This document shows positions 1 to 11,436 of a stretch of 64,000 bases of DNA, piece by piece. The notes beneath the pieces are model-generated. The model was given only the letters and a program-made list of their open reading frames with translations, did not search any database and was not told the DNA's origin. Location of the stretch: positions 33,675,098 through 33,739,097 of the forward strand of contig OY540812.1 in NCBI GenBank assembly GCA_961205875.1, in the 5' to 3' direction. This DNA is from Sialis fuliginosa (lineage: Eukaryota; Arthropoda; Insecta; Megaloptera; Sialidae). Both the position numbers and the translations under genes were made by a program. Within the stretch, counting starts at the first letter, position 1. Each line of letters opens with the position of its first letter.

Positions 1-2500
1 ATGTTCAATTTTATGTTTAAATTTATGTTTAAATTTATGTTTAAATTTATGTTTAAATTTATGTTTAAATTTATGTTTAAATTTATGTTTAAATTTAAGT
101 TTAAATTTATGTTTAAATTTATTTTTAAATTTATGTTTAAATTTATTTTTAAATTTATGTTTAAATTTATTTTTAAATTTATGTTTAAATTTAAGTTTAA
201 ATTTATGTTTAAATTTAAGTTTAAATTAATGTTTAAATTTATGTTTAAGTTTATGTTTAGGTTTATGTACAAATTTATGTTTAAGTTTATGTTTAAGTTT
301 GTGTTCAAATTTATGTTTAAATTTATGTTTTAATTTATGTTTAAATTTATGTTTAAATTTATGTTTTAATTTATGTTTGAATTTATGTTTAAGTTTATAT
401 TTTAATTTATGTTTAAGTTTATATTTAAATTTATGTTCAAATTTATGTTTTACTTTATGTTTAAATTTAAGTTTAAATTTATGTTTTAATTTATGTTTAA
501 GTTTATGTTTAAGTGTATGTTCAAATTTATGTTTAAGTGTATGTTCAAATTTATGTTTAAATTTATGTTTAAATTTATGTTTTAATTAATGTTTAAGTTT
601 ATGTTTAAGTTTATGTACAAATTTTTGTTTAAGTTAATGTTCAATTTTATGTTAAAATTTATGTTTAAATTTATGTTTAAATTTATGTTTAAGTTTATGT
701 TTAAGTTTATGTACAAATTTATGTTTAAGTTTATGTTTAAGTTTATGTACAAATTTATGTTTAAGTTATTGTTCAATTTTATGTTTAAGTTTATGTTTAA
801 GTTTATGTTTAAATTTATGTTTAAATTTATGTTTAAATTTATGTTTAAATTTATGTTTAAATTTATGTTTAAATTTATGTTTGAATTTATGTTTAAATTT
901 ATGTTTGAATTTATGTTTAAGTTTATATTTAAATTTATGTTTAAGTTTATATTTAAATTTATGTTTAAATTTATGTTTAAGATTAAGTTTAAATTTATGT
1001 TTAAATTTAAGTTTAAATTTATGTTTAAATTTAAGTTTAAATTTATGTTTAAATTTAAGTTTAAATTTATGTTTAAATTTATGTTTAAATTTAAGTTTAA
1101 ATTTATGTTTAATTTATGTTAAAGTTTATATTTAAATTTATGTTTAAGTTTATATTTAAATTTATGTTTAAATTTATGTTTAAATTTAAGTTTAAATTGA
1201 TGTTTAAATTTAAGTTTAAATTTATGTTTAAAATTATGTTTGAATTTATGTTTAAATTTATGTTTAAGTTTATGTACAAATTTATGTTTAAGTTTATGTT
1301 AAGTTTATGTTCAAATTTGTTTAAATTTATGTTTATTTTTATGTTTAAATTTATGTTTAAATTTATGTTTAAATTTATGTTTAAATTAATGTTTAAATTA
1401 ATGTTTAAATTTATATTTGAATTTATGTTTAAGTTTAAATAAAATTTATGTTTAAGTTTATATTTATATTTATGTTTAAATTTATGTTTAAATTTATGTT
1501 TAAATTTAAGTTTAAATTTATGTTTTAATTTATGTTTAAGTTTATGTTTAAGTTTATGTTCAAATTAATGTTTAAATTTATGTTTAAATTTATGTTTTAA
1601 TTTTTGTTTAAGTTTATGTTTAAGTTTATATTTAAATTTATGTTTAAGTTTATATTTAAACTTATGTTCAAATTTATGTTTAAGTTTATATTTAAATTTA
1701 AGTTTAAATTTATGTTTTAATTTAAGTTTAAATTTATGTTTAAATTTATGTTTAAATTTATGTTAAAATTTATGTTTAAGTTTATGTTTAAGCTTATGTA
1801 CAAATTTATGTTTAAGTTTATGTTTAAGTTTATGTTTAAGTTTATGTTAAATTTTATGTTTAAATTTTTGTTTAAATTTATGTTTAAATTTATGTTTAAA
1901 TTTATATTTAAATTTATGTTTAAATTTATGTTTAAATTTATGTTTAAATTTATGTTTAAATTTATGTTTAAATTTATCTTTAAATTTATGTTTAAATTTA
2001 TGTTTGAATTTATGTTTAAATTTAAGTTTAAATTTATGTTTAAATTTAAATTCAATTTTATGTTTAAATTTAAGTTTAAATTATTGTTTGAATTTATGTT
2101 TAAGTTTATATTTAAATTTATGTTTAAGTTTATATTTAAATTTATTTTTAAATTTATGTTTAAATTTAAGTTTAAATTTATGTTTAAAATTAAGTTTAAA
2201 TTTATGTTTAAATTTATGTTTAAATTTATGTTTAAATTTATGTTTGAATTTATGTTTAAGTTTATGTTTAAGGTTATATTTAAATTTATGTTCAAATTTA
2301 TGTTTAAATTTATGTTTAAATTTATGTTTGAATTTATGTATAAGTTTATATTTAAATTTAAGTTTAAATTTATGTTTAAAATTAAGTTTAAATTTATGTT
2401 TAAATTTATGTTTAAATTTATGATTAAATTTATGTTTGAATTTATGTTTAAGTTTATATTTAAATTTATGTTTAAGTTTATATTTAAATTTATGTTCAAA
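1..2500 (+). repeat. Satellite segmental duplication, copy 1
   Basis: This stretch matches 5344 to about 7500 with the same order of variant dodecamers. The offset is 5,343 bp from position 1 to about 1000, 5,295 bp around 1116 (48 bp, four dodecamers, absent from copy 2), and 5,176 bp from about 1736 (a further 119 bp absent from copy 2). The reading frames at 299-589 and 582-776 are repeated without amino-acid change at 5642-5932 and 5925-6119. The copy starts at or before the window edge, so its true left end is unknown. Confidence 0.85.
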
Positions 2501-5343
2501 TTTATGTTTAAATTTATATTTAAATTTAAGTTTAAATTTATGTTTTAATTTATGTTTAAGTTTATGTTTAAATTTAAGTTTAAATTTATGTTTAAATTTA
2601 AGTTTAAATTTATGTTTAAATTGATGTTCAAATTTATGTTTAAATTTATATTTAAATTTAAGTTTAAATTTATGTTTTAATTTATGTTTAAGTTAATGTT
2701 TAAATTTAAGTTTAATTTTATGTTTAAATTTAAGTTTAAATTTATGTTTAAATTTATATTTAATTTATGTTTAAATTTATGTCCAATTTTATGTTTAAGT
2801 TTATGTACAAATTTATGTTTAAGTTTATGTTTAAGTTTATGTTAAATTTTATGTTTAAATTTATGTTTAAATTTATGTTTAAATTTATGTTTAAATTTAT
2901 GTTTAAATTTATGTTTAAATTTATGTTTAAATTTATGTTCAAATTTATGTTTAAATTTATATTTAAATTTAAGTTTAAATTTATGTTTTAATTTAAGTTT
3001 AAATTTATGTTAAAATTTATGTTTAAGTTTATGTTTAGGCTTATGTACAAATTTATGTTTAAGTTTATGTTTAAGTTTATGTTTAAGTTTATGTTTAAGT
3101 TTATGTTAAATTTTATGTTTAAATTTATGTTTAAATTTATGTTTAAATTTATATTTAAATTTATGTTTAAATTTATGTTTAAATTTATGTTTAAATTTAT
3201 GTTTAAATTTATTTTTAAATTTATGTTTTAATTTATGTTTAAATTTAAGTTTAAATTTATGTTTAAATTTAAGTTCAATTTTATGTTTAAATTTATGTTT
3301 AAATTATTGTTTGATTTTATGTTTTAGTTTATATTTAAATTTATGTTTAAGTTTATTTTTAAATTTATTTTTAAATTTATGTTTAAATTTAAGTTTAAAT
3401 TTATGTTTAAAATTAAGTTTAAATTTATGTTTAAATTTAAGTTTAAATTTATGTTTAAATTTAAGTTTAAATTTATGTTTAGATTTATATTTAAATTTAT
3501 GTTTAAATTTATGTTTAAATTTATGTTTAAGTTTATGTTTAAGTTTATGTACAAATTTATGTTTAAGTTTATGTTTAAATTTATGTTCAATTTTATGTTT
3601 AAATTTATGTTTAAATTTATGTTTAAATTTATGTTTAAATTTATGTTTAAATTTATGTTTAAATTTATGTTTAAATTTAAGTTTAAATTAATGTTTAAAT
3701 TTATGTTTAAGTTTATGTTTAGTTTATGTACAAATTTATGTTTAAGTTTATGTTTAAGTTTGTGTTCAAATTTATGTTTAAATTTATGTTTTAATTTATG
3801 TTTAAATTTATGTTTAAATTTATGTTTAAATTTATGTTTGAATTTATGTTTAAGTTTATATTTAAATTTATGTTTAAGTTTATATTTAAATTTATGTTCA
3901 AATTTATGTTTAACTTTATGTTTAAATTTAAGTTTAAATTTATGTTTTAATTTAAGTTTAAGTTTATGTTTAAGTGTATGTTCAAATTTATGTTTAAATT
4001 TTTGTTTAAATTTATGTTTTAATTAATGTTTAAGTTTATGTTTAAGTTTATGTACAAATTTATGTTTAAGTTAATGTTAAATTTTAAGTTTAAATTTATG
4101 TTTAAATTTATGTTAAATTTATGTTAAAGTTTATGTTTAAGTTTATGTACAAATTTATGTTTAAGTTTATGTTTAAGTTTATGTACAAATTTATGTTTAA
4201 GTTTATGTTTAAGTTTATGTACAAATTTATGTTTAAGTTTATGTTTAAGTTTATGTTCAATTTTATGTTTAAATTTATGTTTAAATTTATGTTTAAATTT
4301 ATGTTTAAATTTATGTTTAAATTTATGTTTAAATTTATGTTTAAATTTATGTTTAAATTTATGTTTGAATTTATGTTTAAGTTTATATTTAAATTTATGT
4401 TTAAATTTATGTTCAAATTTATATTTAAATTTAAATTTAATTTATGTTTTAATTTATGTTTAAGTTTATGTTTAAATTTAAGTTAAAATTAAAGTTTAAA
4501 TTTATGTTTAAATTGATATTTAAATTTATGTTTAAATTATTGTTTAAATTTATGTTTAAGTTTATGTTTAAGTTTATGTACAAATTTATGTTTAAGTTTA
4601 TGTTTAAATTTATGATCAATTTTATGTTTAAATTAATGTTTAAATTTATGTTTAAATTTATGTTTAAATTTATGTTTAAGTTAATCTTCAAATTCAAGTT
4701 TAAATTTATGTTTAAATTTATGTTTAAGTTTATATTTAAATTTATGTTTAAATTTATGTTTAAATTTATGTTTAAATTTAAGTTTAAATTTATGTTTAAA
4801 TTTAAGATTAAATTTATGTTTAAATTTATATTTAAATTTATGTTTGAATTTATGTATAAGTTTATATTTAAATTTATGTTTAAGTTTATATTTAAATTTA
4901 TGTTCAAATTTATGTTTAAATTTATATTTAAATTTAAGTTTAAATTTATGTTTTAATTTATGTTTAAGTTTATGTTTAAGTTTATGTTTAAATTTATGTA
5001 CAAATTTATGTTTAAGTTTATGTTTAAGTTTATGTTCAATTTTATGTTTAAATTTATGTTTAAATTTATGTTTAAATTTATGTTTAAATTTATGTTTAAA
5101 TTTATGTTTAAATTTATGTTTAAATTTATGTTTAAATTTATGTGTAAATTTATGTTTAAATTTATGTTTGAATTTATGTTTAAGTTTATATTTAAATTTA
5201 TGTTTAAGTTTATATTTAAATTTATGTTCAAATTTATGTTTAAATTTATATTTAAATTTAAGTTTAAATTTATGTTTTAATTAATGTTTAAGTTTATGTT
5301 TAAGTTTGTGTACAAATTTATGTTTAAGTTTATGTTTAAGTTT

Positions 5344-7500
5344 ATGTTCAATTTTATGTTTAAATTTATGTTTAAATTTATGTTTAAATTTAAGTTTAAA
5401 TTTATGTTTAAATTTATGTTTAAATTTATGTTTAAATTTAAGTTTAAATTTATGTTTAAATTTATTTTTAAATTTATGTTTAAATTTATTTTTAAATTTA
5501 TGTTTAAATTTATTTTTAAATTTATGTTTAAATTTAAGTTTAAATTTATGTTTAAATTTAAGTTTAAATTAATGTTTAAATTTATGTTTAAGTTTATGTT
5601 TAGGTTTATGTACAAATTTATGTTTAAGTTTATGTTTAAGTTTGTGTTCAAATTTATGTTTAAATTTATGTTTTAATTTATGTTTAAATTTATGTTTAAA
5701 TTTATGTTTTAATTTATGTTTGAATTTATGTTTAAGTTTATATTTTAATTTATGTTTAAGTTTATATTTAAATTTATGTTCAAATTTATGTTTTACTTTA
5801 TGTTTAAATTTAAGTTTAAATTTATGTTTTAATTTATGTTTAAGTTTATGTTTAAGTGTATGTTCAAATTTATGTTTAAGTGTATGTTCAAATTTATGTT
5901 TAAATTTATGTTTAAATTTATGTTTTAATTAATGTTTAAGTTTATGTTTAAGTTTATGTACAAATTTTTGTTTAAGTTAATGTTCAATTTTATGTTAAAA
6001 TTTATGTTTAAATTTATGTTTAAATTTATGTTTAAGTTTATGTTTAAGTTTATGTACAAATTTATGTTTAAGTTTATGTTTAAGTTTATGTACAAATTTA
6101 TGTTTAAGTTATTGTTCAATTTTATGTTTAAGTTTATGTTTAAGTTTATGTTTAAATTTATGTTTAAATTTATGTTTAAATTTATGTTTAAATTTATGTT
6201 TAAATTTATGTTTAAATTTATGTTTGAATTTATGTTTAAATTTATGTTTGAATTTATGTTTAAGTTTATATTTAAATTTATGTTTAAGTTTATATTTAAA
6301 TTTATGTTTAAATTTATGTTTAAGATTAAGTTTAAATTTATGTTTAAATTTAAGTTTAAATTTATGTTTAAATTTATGTTTAAATTTAAGTTTAAATTTA
6401 TGTTTAATTTATGTTAAAGTTTATATTTAAATTTATGTTTAAGTTTATATTTAAATTTATGTTTAAATTTATGTTTAAATTTAAGTTTAAATTGATGTTT
6501 AAATTTAAGTTTAAATTTATGTTTAAAATTATGTTTAAATTTATGTTTAAATTTATGTTTAAGTTTATGTACAAATTTATGTTTAAGTTTATGTTAAGTT
6601 TATGTTCAAATTTGTTTAAATTTATGTTTATTTTTATGTTTAAATTTATGTTTAAATTTATGTTTAAATTTATGTTTAAATTTAAGTTTAAATTTATGTT
6701 TTAATTTATGTTTAAGTTTATGTTTAAGTTTATGTTCAAATTAATGTTTAAATTTATGTTTAAATTTATGTTTTAATTATTGTTTAAGTTTATGTTTAAG
6801 TTTATATTTAAATTTATGTTTAAGTTTATATTTAAATTTATGTTCAAATTTATGTTTAAGTTTATATTTAAATTTAAGTTTAAATTTATGTTTTAATTTA
6901 AGTTTAAATTTATGTTTAAATTTATGTTTAAATTTATGTTAAAATTTATGTTTAAGTTTATGTTTAAGCTTATGTACAAATTTATGTTTAAGTTTATGTT
7001 TAAGTTTATGTTTAAGTTTATGTTAAATTTTATGTTTAAATTTATGTTTAAATTTATGTTTAAATTTATGTTTAAATTTATATTTAAATTTATGTTTAAA
7101 TTTATGTTTAAATTTATGTTTAAATTTATGTTTAAATTTATGTTTAAATTTATCTTTAAATTTATGTTTAAATTTATGTTTGAATTTATGTTTAAATTTA
7201 AGTTTAAATTTATGTTTAAATTTAAATTCAATTTTATGTTTAAATTTAAGTTTAAATTATTGTTTGAATTTATGTTTAAGTTTATATTTAAATTTATGTT
7301 TAAGTTTATATTTAAATTTATTTTTAAATTTATGTTTAAATTTAAGTTTAAATTTATGTTTAAAATTAAGTTTAAATTTATGATTAAATTTATGTTTAAA
7401 TTTATGTTTAAATTTATGTTTGAATTTATGTTTAAGTTTATATTTAAATTTATGTTTAAGTTTATATTTAAATTTATGTTCAAATTTATGTTTAAATTTA
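5344..7500 (+). repeat. Satellite segmental duplication, copy 2
   Basis: Second copy of 1-2500. It begins with the same ATGTTCAATTTT unit that opens the window and keeps a series of three ATTTTTAAATTT units seen at 121-180. It is shorter than copy 1 by whole or nearly whole numbers of dodecamers, which is the pattern expected of unequal exchange in a tandem array. Confidence 0.85.
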
Positions 7501-8089
7501 TATTTAAATTTAAATTTAATTTATGTTTTAATTTATGTTTAAGTTTATGTTTAAATTTAAGTTTAAATTTATATTTAAATTTAAGTTTAAATTTATGTTT
7601 AAAATTATGTTTAAATTTATGTTTAAATTTATGTTTAAGTTTATGTTTAAGTTTATGTACAAATTTATGTTTAAGTTTATGTTTAAGTTTATGTTCAATT
7701 TTATGTTTAAATTTATGTTTAAATTTATGTTTAAATTTATGTTTAAATTAATGTTTAAATTTATGTTTAAATTTATGATTAAATTTATGTTTAAATTTAT
7801 GTTTAAATTTATGTTTAAATTTATGTTTAAATTTATGTTTAAATTTATGTTTAAATTTATGTTTAAATTTATGTTTAAATTTATGTTTAAATTCATGTTT
7901 GAATTTATGTTTAAATATAAGTTTAAATTTATGTTTAAATTTTTTTTTAAATTTATGTTAGATTATTGTTAGAATTTATGTTTAGTTTATATTTAAATTT
8001 ATGTTTAAGTTTATATTTAAATTTATGTTTAAACTTATATTTAAATTTAAGTTTAAATTTATGTTTAAAATTAAGTTTAAATTTATGTT

Positions 8090-8480
8090 TAAATTTATGT
8101 TTAAATTTATGATTAAATTTATGTTTGAATTTATGTTTAAGTTTATATTTAAATTTATGTTTAAGTTTATATTTAAATTTATGTTCAAATTTATGTTTAA
8201 ATTTATATTTAAATTTAAGTTTAAATTTATGTTTTAATTTATGTTTAAGTTTATGTTTAAATTTAAGTTTAAATTTATGTTTAAATTTAAGTTTAAATTT
8301 ATGTTTAAATTGATGTTCAAATTTATGTTTAAATTTATATTTAAATTTAAGTTTAAATTTATGTTTTAATTTATGTTTAAGTTAATGTTTAAATTTAAGT
8401 TTAATTTTATGTTTAAATTTAAGTTTAAATTTATGTTTAAATTTATATTTAATTTATGTTTAAATTTATGTCCAATTTTA
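8090..8480 (+). repeat. Higher-order satellite block, also at 2401-2790 and partly at 9044-9262
   Basis: The block at 2401-2790 recurs here at offset 5,689 bp, including the rare GTCCAATTTT variant (2781 and 8470). The first 220 bp or so appears a third time at 9044-9262 with one visible change. The third copy shows that blocks move or amplify at sub-kilobase scale inside the larger duplication. Confidence 0.8.
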
Positions 8481-9969
8481 TGTTTAAGTTTATGTACAAA
8501 TTTATGTTTAAGTTTATGTTTAAGTTTATGTTAAATTTTATGTTTAAATTTATGTTTAAATTTATGTTTAAATTTATGTTTAAATTTATGTTTAAATTTA
8601 TGTTTAAATTTATGTTATAATTTAAGTTTAAATTTATGTTTAAATTTAAGTTTAAATTTATGTTTAAATTTAAGTTTAAATTTATGTTTAAATTTATGTT
8701 TAAATTTATGTTTAAATTTATGTTTAAATTTATGTTTAAATTTATGTTTAAATTTATGTTTAAATTTATGTTTAAATTTATGTTTAAATTTATGTTTAAA
8801 TTTATGTTTGAATTTATGTTTAAGTTTATATTTAAATTTATGTTTAAGTTTGTATTTTAAATTTATGTTTAAATTTATATTTAAATTTTAGTTTAAATTT
8901 ATGTTTAAATTTAGGGTTTAAATTTATGTTTAAATTTATGTTTAAATTTATGTTTAAATTTATGTTTGAATTGATGTTTAAGTTTATAATTAAATTTATG
9001 TTTATATTTAAGTTTAAATTTATGTTTAAATTTATGTTTAAGTTTATGTTTAAGTTTATGTTCAAATTTATGTTTGAATTTATGTTTAAGTTTATATTTA
9101 AATTTATGTTTAAGTTTATATTTAAATTTATGTTCAAATTTATGTTTAAATTTATATTTAAATTTAAGTTTAAATTTATGTTTTAATGTATGTTTAAGTT
9201 TATGTTTAAATTTAAGTTTAAATTTATGTTTAAATTTAAGTTTAAATTTATGTTTAAATTGATGTTTAAATTTATGTTTAAATTTATGTTTGAATTTATG
9301 TTAAAGTATATATTTAAATTTATGTTTAATTTTATGTTTGAATTTATGTTCAAATTTATGTTTTAATTTATTTTTAAATTTAAGTTTAAATTTATGTTTT
9401 AATTTATGTTTAAGTTTATGTTTAAATTTATGTTTAAATTTATGTTAAAATTTATGTTTATATTTATATTTAAATTTAAGTTTAAATTTAAGTTTTAATT
9501 TATGTTTAAGTTTATGTTTAAATTTATGTTTAAATTTATGTTTATTATGTTTAAATATATTTTTAAATTTATGTTTAAATTTATGTTTTAATTTATGTTT
9601 AAATTTATGTTTAAATATATGTTTAAATTTATGTTTAAATTTATATTTTAATTTATGTTTAAATTTATGTTTAAATTTATGATTAAATTTATTTTTAATT
9701 TATGTTTAAATTTATGTTTAAAATAATGTTTAAATTTATCTTTAAGTTATATTTAAATTTATGTTTAAGTTTTTGTTTACGTTTATGTTCAAATTTATGT
9801 TTAAATTTATGTTTAAATTTAAGTTTAAATTTATGTTTAAATTTATTTTTAAATTTATGTTTAAAATTATTTTTAAATTTATGTTTAAATTTATTTTTAA
9901 ATTTATGTTTAAATCTATTTTTAAATTTATGTTTAAATTTAAGTTTTAAGTTTATGTTTTAATTTAGGA

Positions 9970-9983
9970 TTAAGTTAACTTAA
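9970..9983. repeat. Strand-switch palindrome J1 (loopless)
   Basis: TTAAGTTAACTTAA is a perfect 14-bp palindrome. It marks the point where the forward dodecamer satellite gives way to reverse-oriented CATAAA-type DNA. Its left flank, from about 9906, is repeated at 11359-11422 before J2. Confidence 0.85.
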
Positions 9984-10668
9984 ACAGAAATTTAATCATA
10001 AACTTGGACATAAATTTAAACATACACTTAAACATAAAATAGAACATTAATTAAAACATAAACTTAAACATTAACCAAAACATAAACTTAAACATAAACT
10101 TAAACATAAACTTAAACATAAACTTAAACATAAACTTAAACATAAACTTAAACATAAACTGAAACATAAACTTAAACATAAAATTAAACATAAACTTAAA
10201 CATAAACTTAAACATAAACTTAATCATAAACTTAAACATAAACATAAACCTAAACATACACATTAAAATAAACATAAATATAAATATAAACATAAACATA
10301 AACATAAACATAAACATAAACATAAACGTAAACGTAAACGTAAACGTAAACGTAAACGTAAACGTAAACGTAAACATAAACTTAAACTTAAAAATAAACT
10401 TAAACATAAACATAAACATAAACTCAAACCTAAACATACACATTAACATAAACATAAACATAAATATAAACATAAACATAAACATAAACATAAACATAAA
10501 CATAAACATAAACATAAACATAAACATAAACATAAACATAAACATAAACATAAACATAAACATAAACATAAACATAAACATAAACATAAACATAAACATA
10601 AACATAAACATAAACATAAACATAAACATAAACATAAACATAAACATAAACATAAACATAAACATAAA
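9984..10668 (-). repeat. Reverse arm R1: (CATAAACTTAAA)n then (CATAAA)n
   Basis: The first 270 bp is mostly CATAAACTTAAA, with unusual units such as CTTGGACAT and CATACACTTAAACAT. Around 10250 the array becomes hexamers and includes a CGTAAA patch. The last 200 bp before the core is pure CATAAA. Confidence 0.92.
10327..10374 (-). repeat. (CGTAAA)8 CpG hexamer patch
   Basis: Eight successive CGTAAA hexamers sit inside CATAAA repeats. They contribute eight CpGs in 48 bp, in an arm otherwise almost free of CpG. Confidence 0.97.
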
Positions 10669-10933
10669 CAACACATTTCGTCTCAATTCGATTTTGCATA
10701 GAAAAATAATTATATTAAATCTTCCTCAAGACAGATTAGATACAAATCGACTCGATTTGTATTAATTCGGTGTATTTTGTATTTATTCGTTAATAGTTGT
10801 CTTGATTCGTTTCAAACAGTCTATTGTAACCAGTTTTTTATATCAATTCGAAAAGTTTTAGCGCTAATCGGAAATTAAGAGTCAAAATGTCTAGATTTGA
10901 CTTAATTTGATGTTATTTGAGTGATATGATGCA
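10669..10933 (+). other. Conserved 265-bp core C1 (type A1, reference copy)
   Basis: Non-repetitive DNA between (CATAAA)n on the left and (TTTATG)n on the right, running from CAACACATTTCG to GATATGATGCA. It has 75 G+C of 265 (28%) and ten CpGs, about 1.9 times the number expected from its own composition. Visible elements are: a 23-bp palindrome at 10740-10762 (arms ATACAAATCGA and TCGATTTGTAT around a central C); ATTCG at 10686, 10765, 10785, 10805 and 10846; a T6 run at 10834-10839; and the palindrome TTAGCGCTAA at 10858-10867. The right end leads through a conserved TTTAAGATTATG into the hexamers. No coding potential is evident: the short frames either fall within the core or run straight into repeat peptides. 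It may be a protein-binding or initiation element, or the body of a foldback-like element. I recognise no known family. Confidence 0.9.
10740..10762. promoter_or_regulatory. 23-bp palindrome in core C1 (candidate protein-binding site)
   Basis: Two perfect 11-bp arms, ATACAAATCGA and TCGATTTGTAT, surround one central C. The element lies 71-93 bp into the core. By eye it is intact in 13 of the 17 cores. C4 and C10 have one change in the right arm; C13 and C14 have two adjacent changes in the left arm. The role as a dimer-binding site is an inference from symmetry only. Confidence 0.6.
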
Positions 10934-11422
10934 AGTTTATATTTAAGATTATGTTTATGTTTATGTTTATGTTTATGTTTATGTTTATGTTTATGTTTAT
11001 GTTTATGTTTATGTTTATGTTTATGTTTATGTTTATGTTTATGTTTATGTTTATGTTTATGTTTATGTTTATGTTTATGTTTATGTTTATGTTTATGTTT
11101 ATGTTTATGTTTATGTTTATGTTTATGTTTATGTTTATGTTTATGTTTATGTTTATGTTTATGTTTATGTTTATGTTTATGTTTATGTTTATGTTTATGT
11201 TTATGTTTAAGTTTATGTTTATGTTAAAGTTTATGTTTAAGTTTATGTTTATGTTTATGTTTATGTTTAAGTTTATGTTTATGTTTATGTTTATGTTTAT
11301 GTTTATGTTTATGTTTATGTTTATGTTTATGTTTATGTTTATATTTATGTTTAAAATATGTTTAAATCTATTTTTAAATTTATGTTTAAATTTAAGTTTT
11401 AAGTTTATGTTTTAATTTAGGA
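10934..11422 (+). repeat. Forward arm F1: (TTTATG)n
   Basis: Mostly pure hexamers to about 11205, then TTTAAG/TTAAAG-interrupted units and more hexamers. The last 64 bp (11359-11422) copy the end of the dodecamer satellite at 9906-9969. Confidence 0.93.
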
Positions 11423-11436
11423 TTAAGTTAACTTAA
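11423..11436. repeat. Strand-switch palindrome J2 (loopless)
   Basis: Same TTAAGTTAACTTAA palindrome as J1, 1,453 bp downstream. These are the only two junctions of this class. Confidence 0.85.

Larger units (their letters stand above)
1..9969 (+). repeat. Dodecamer satellite (ATGTTTAAATTT)n with higher-order structure
   Basis: About 10 kb of tandem ATGTTTAAATTT. Common variants are AAGTTTAAATTT, ATGTTTAAGTTT, ATATTTAAATTT, ATGTTCAATTTT and ATGTACAAATTT. Almost all variation is substitution on a 6/12-bp lattice. Occasional one-base slips change the register, for example near 1110, 3720 and 7970. G is about one base in twelve and C is nearly absent on this strand. Ordered blocks recur as higher-order repeats. 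A typical block runs from ATGTACAAATTT through ATGTTCAATTTT, a run of consensus units, ATGTTTGAATTT, two ATATTTAAATTT, ATGTTCAAATTT and ATGTTTTAATTT; ATGTACAAATTT occurs about two dozen times. No 265-bp core is present. The open frames give only Met-Phe-Lys-Phe or Asn-Leu-Cys-Leu peptides and are not genes. The satellite ends abruptly at the strand switch at 9970. Confidence 0.95.

Noticed and set aside
10680-10695. Pol III B-box-like TTCGATT, suggesting a tRNA-derived SINE core
   Set aside because: Only a partial match, no A box at a suitable distance, and no tRNA-like fold.
10805-10821. CENP-B-box-like string beginning ATTCGTTTCAAACAG
   Set aside because: It matches 7 of the 9 key positions of the minimal box, but I estimate about 0.6 such matches by chance in 265 bp on two strands. 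The CGGG part is not met.
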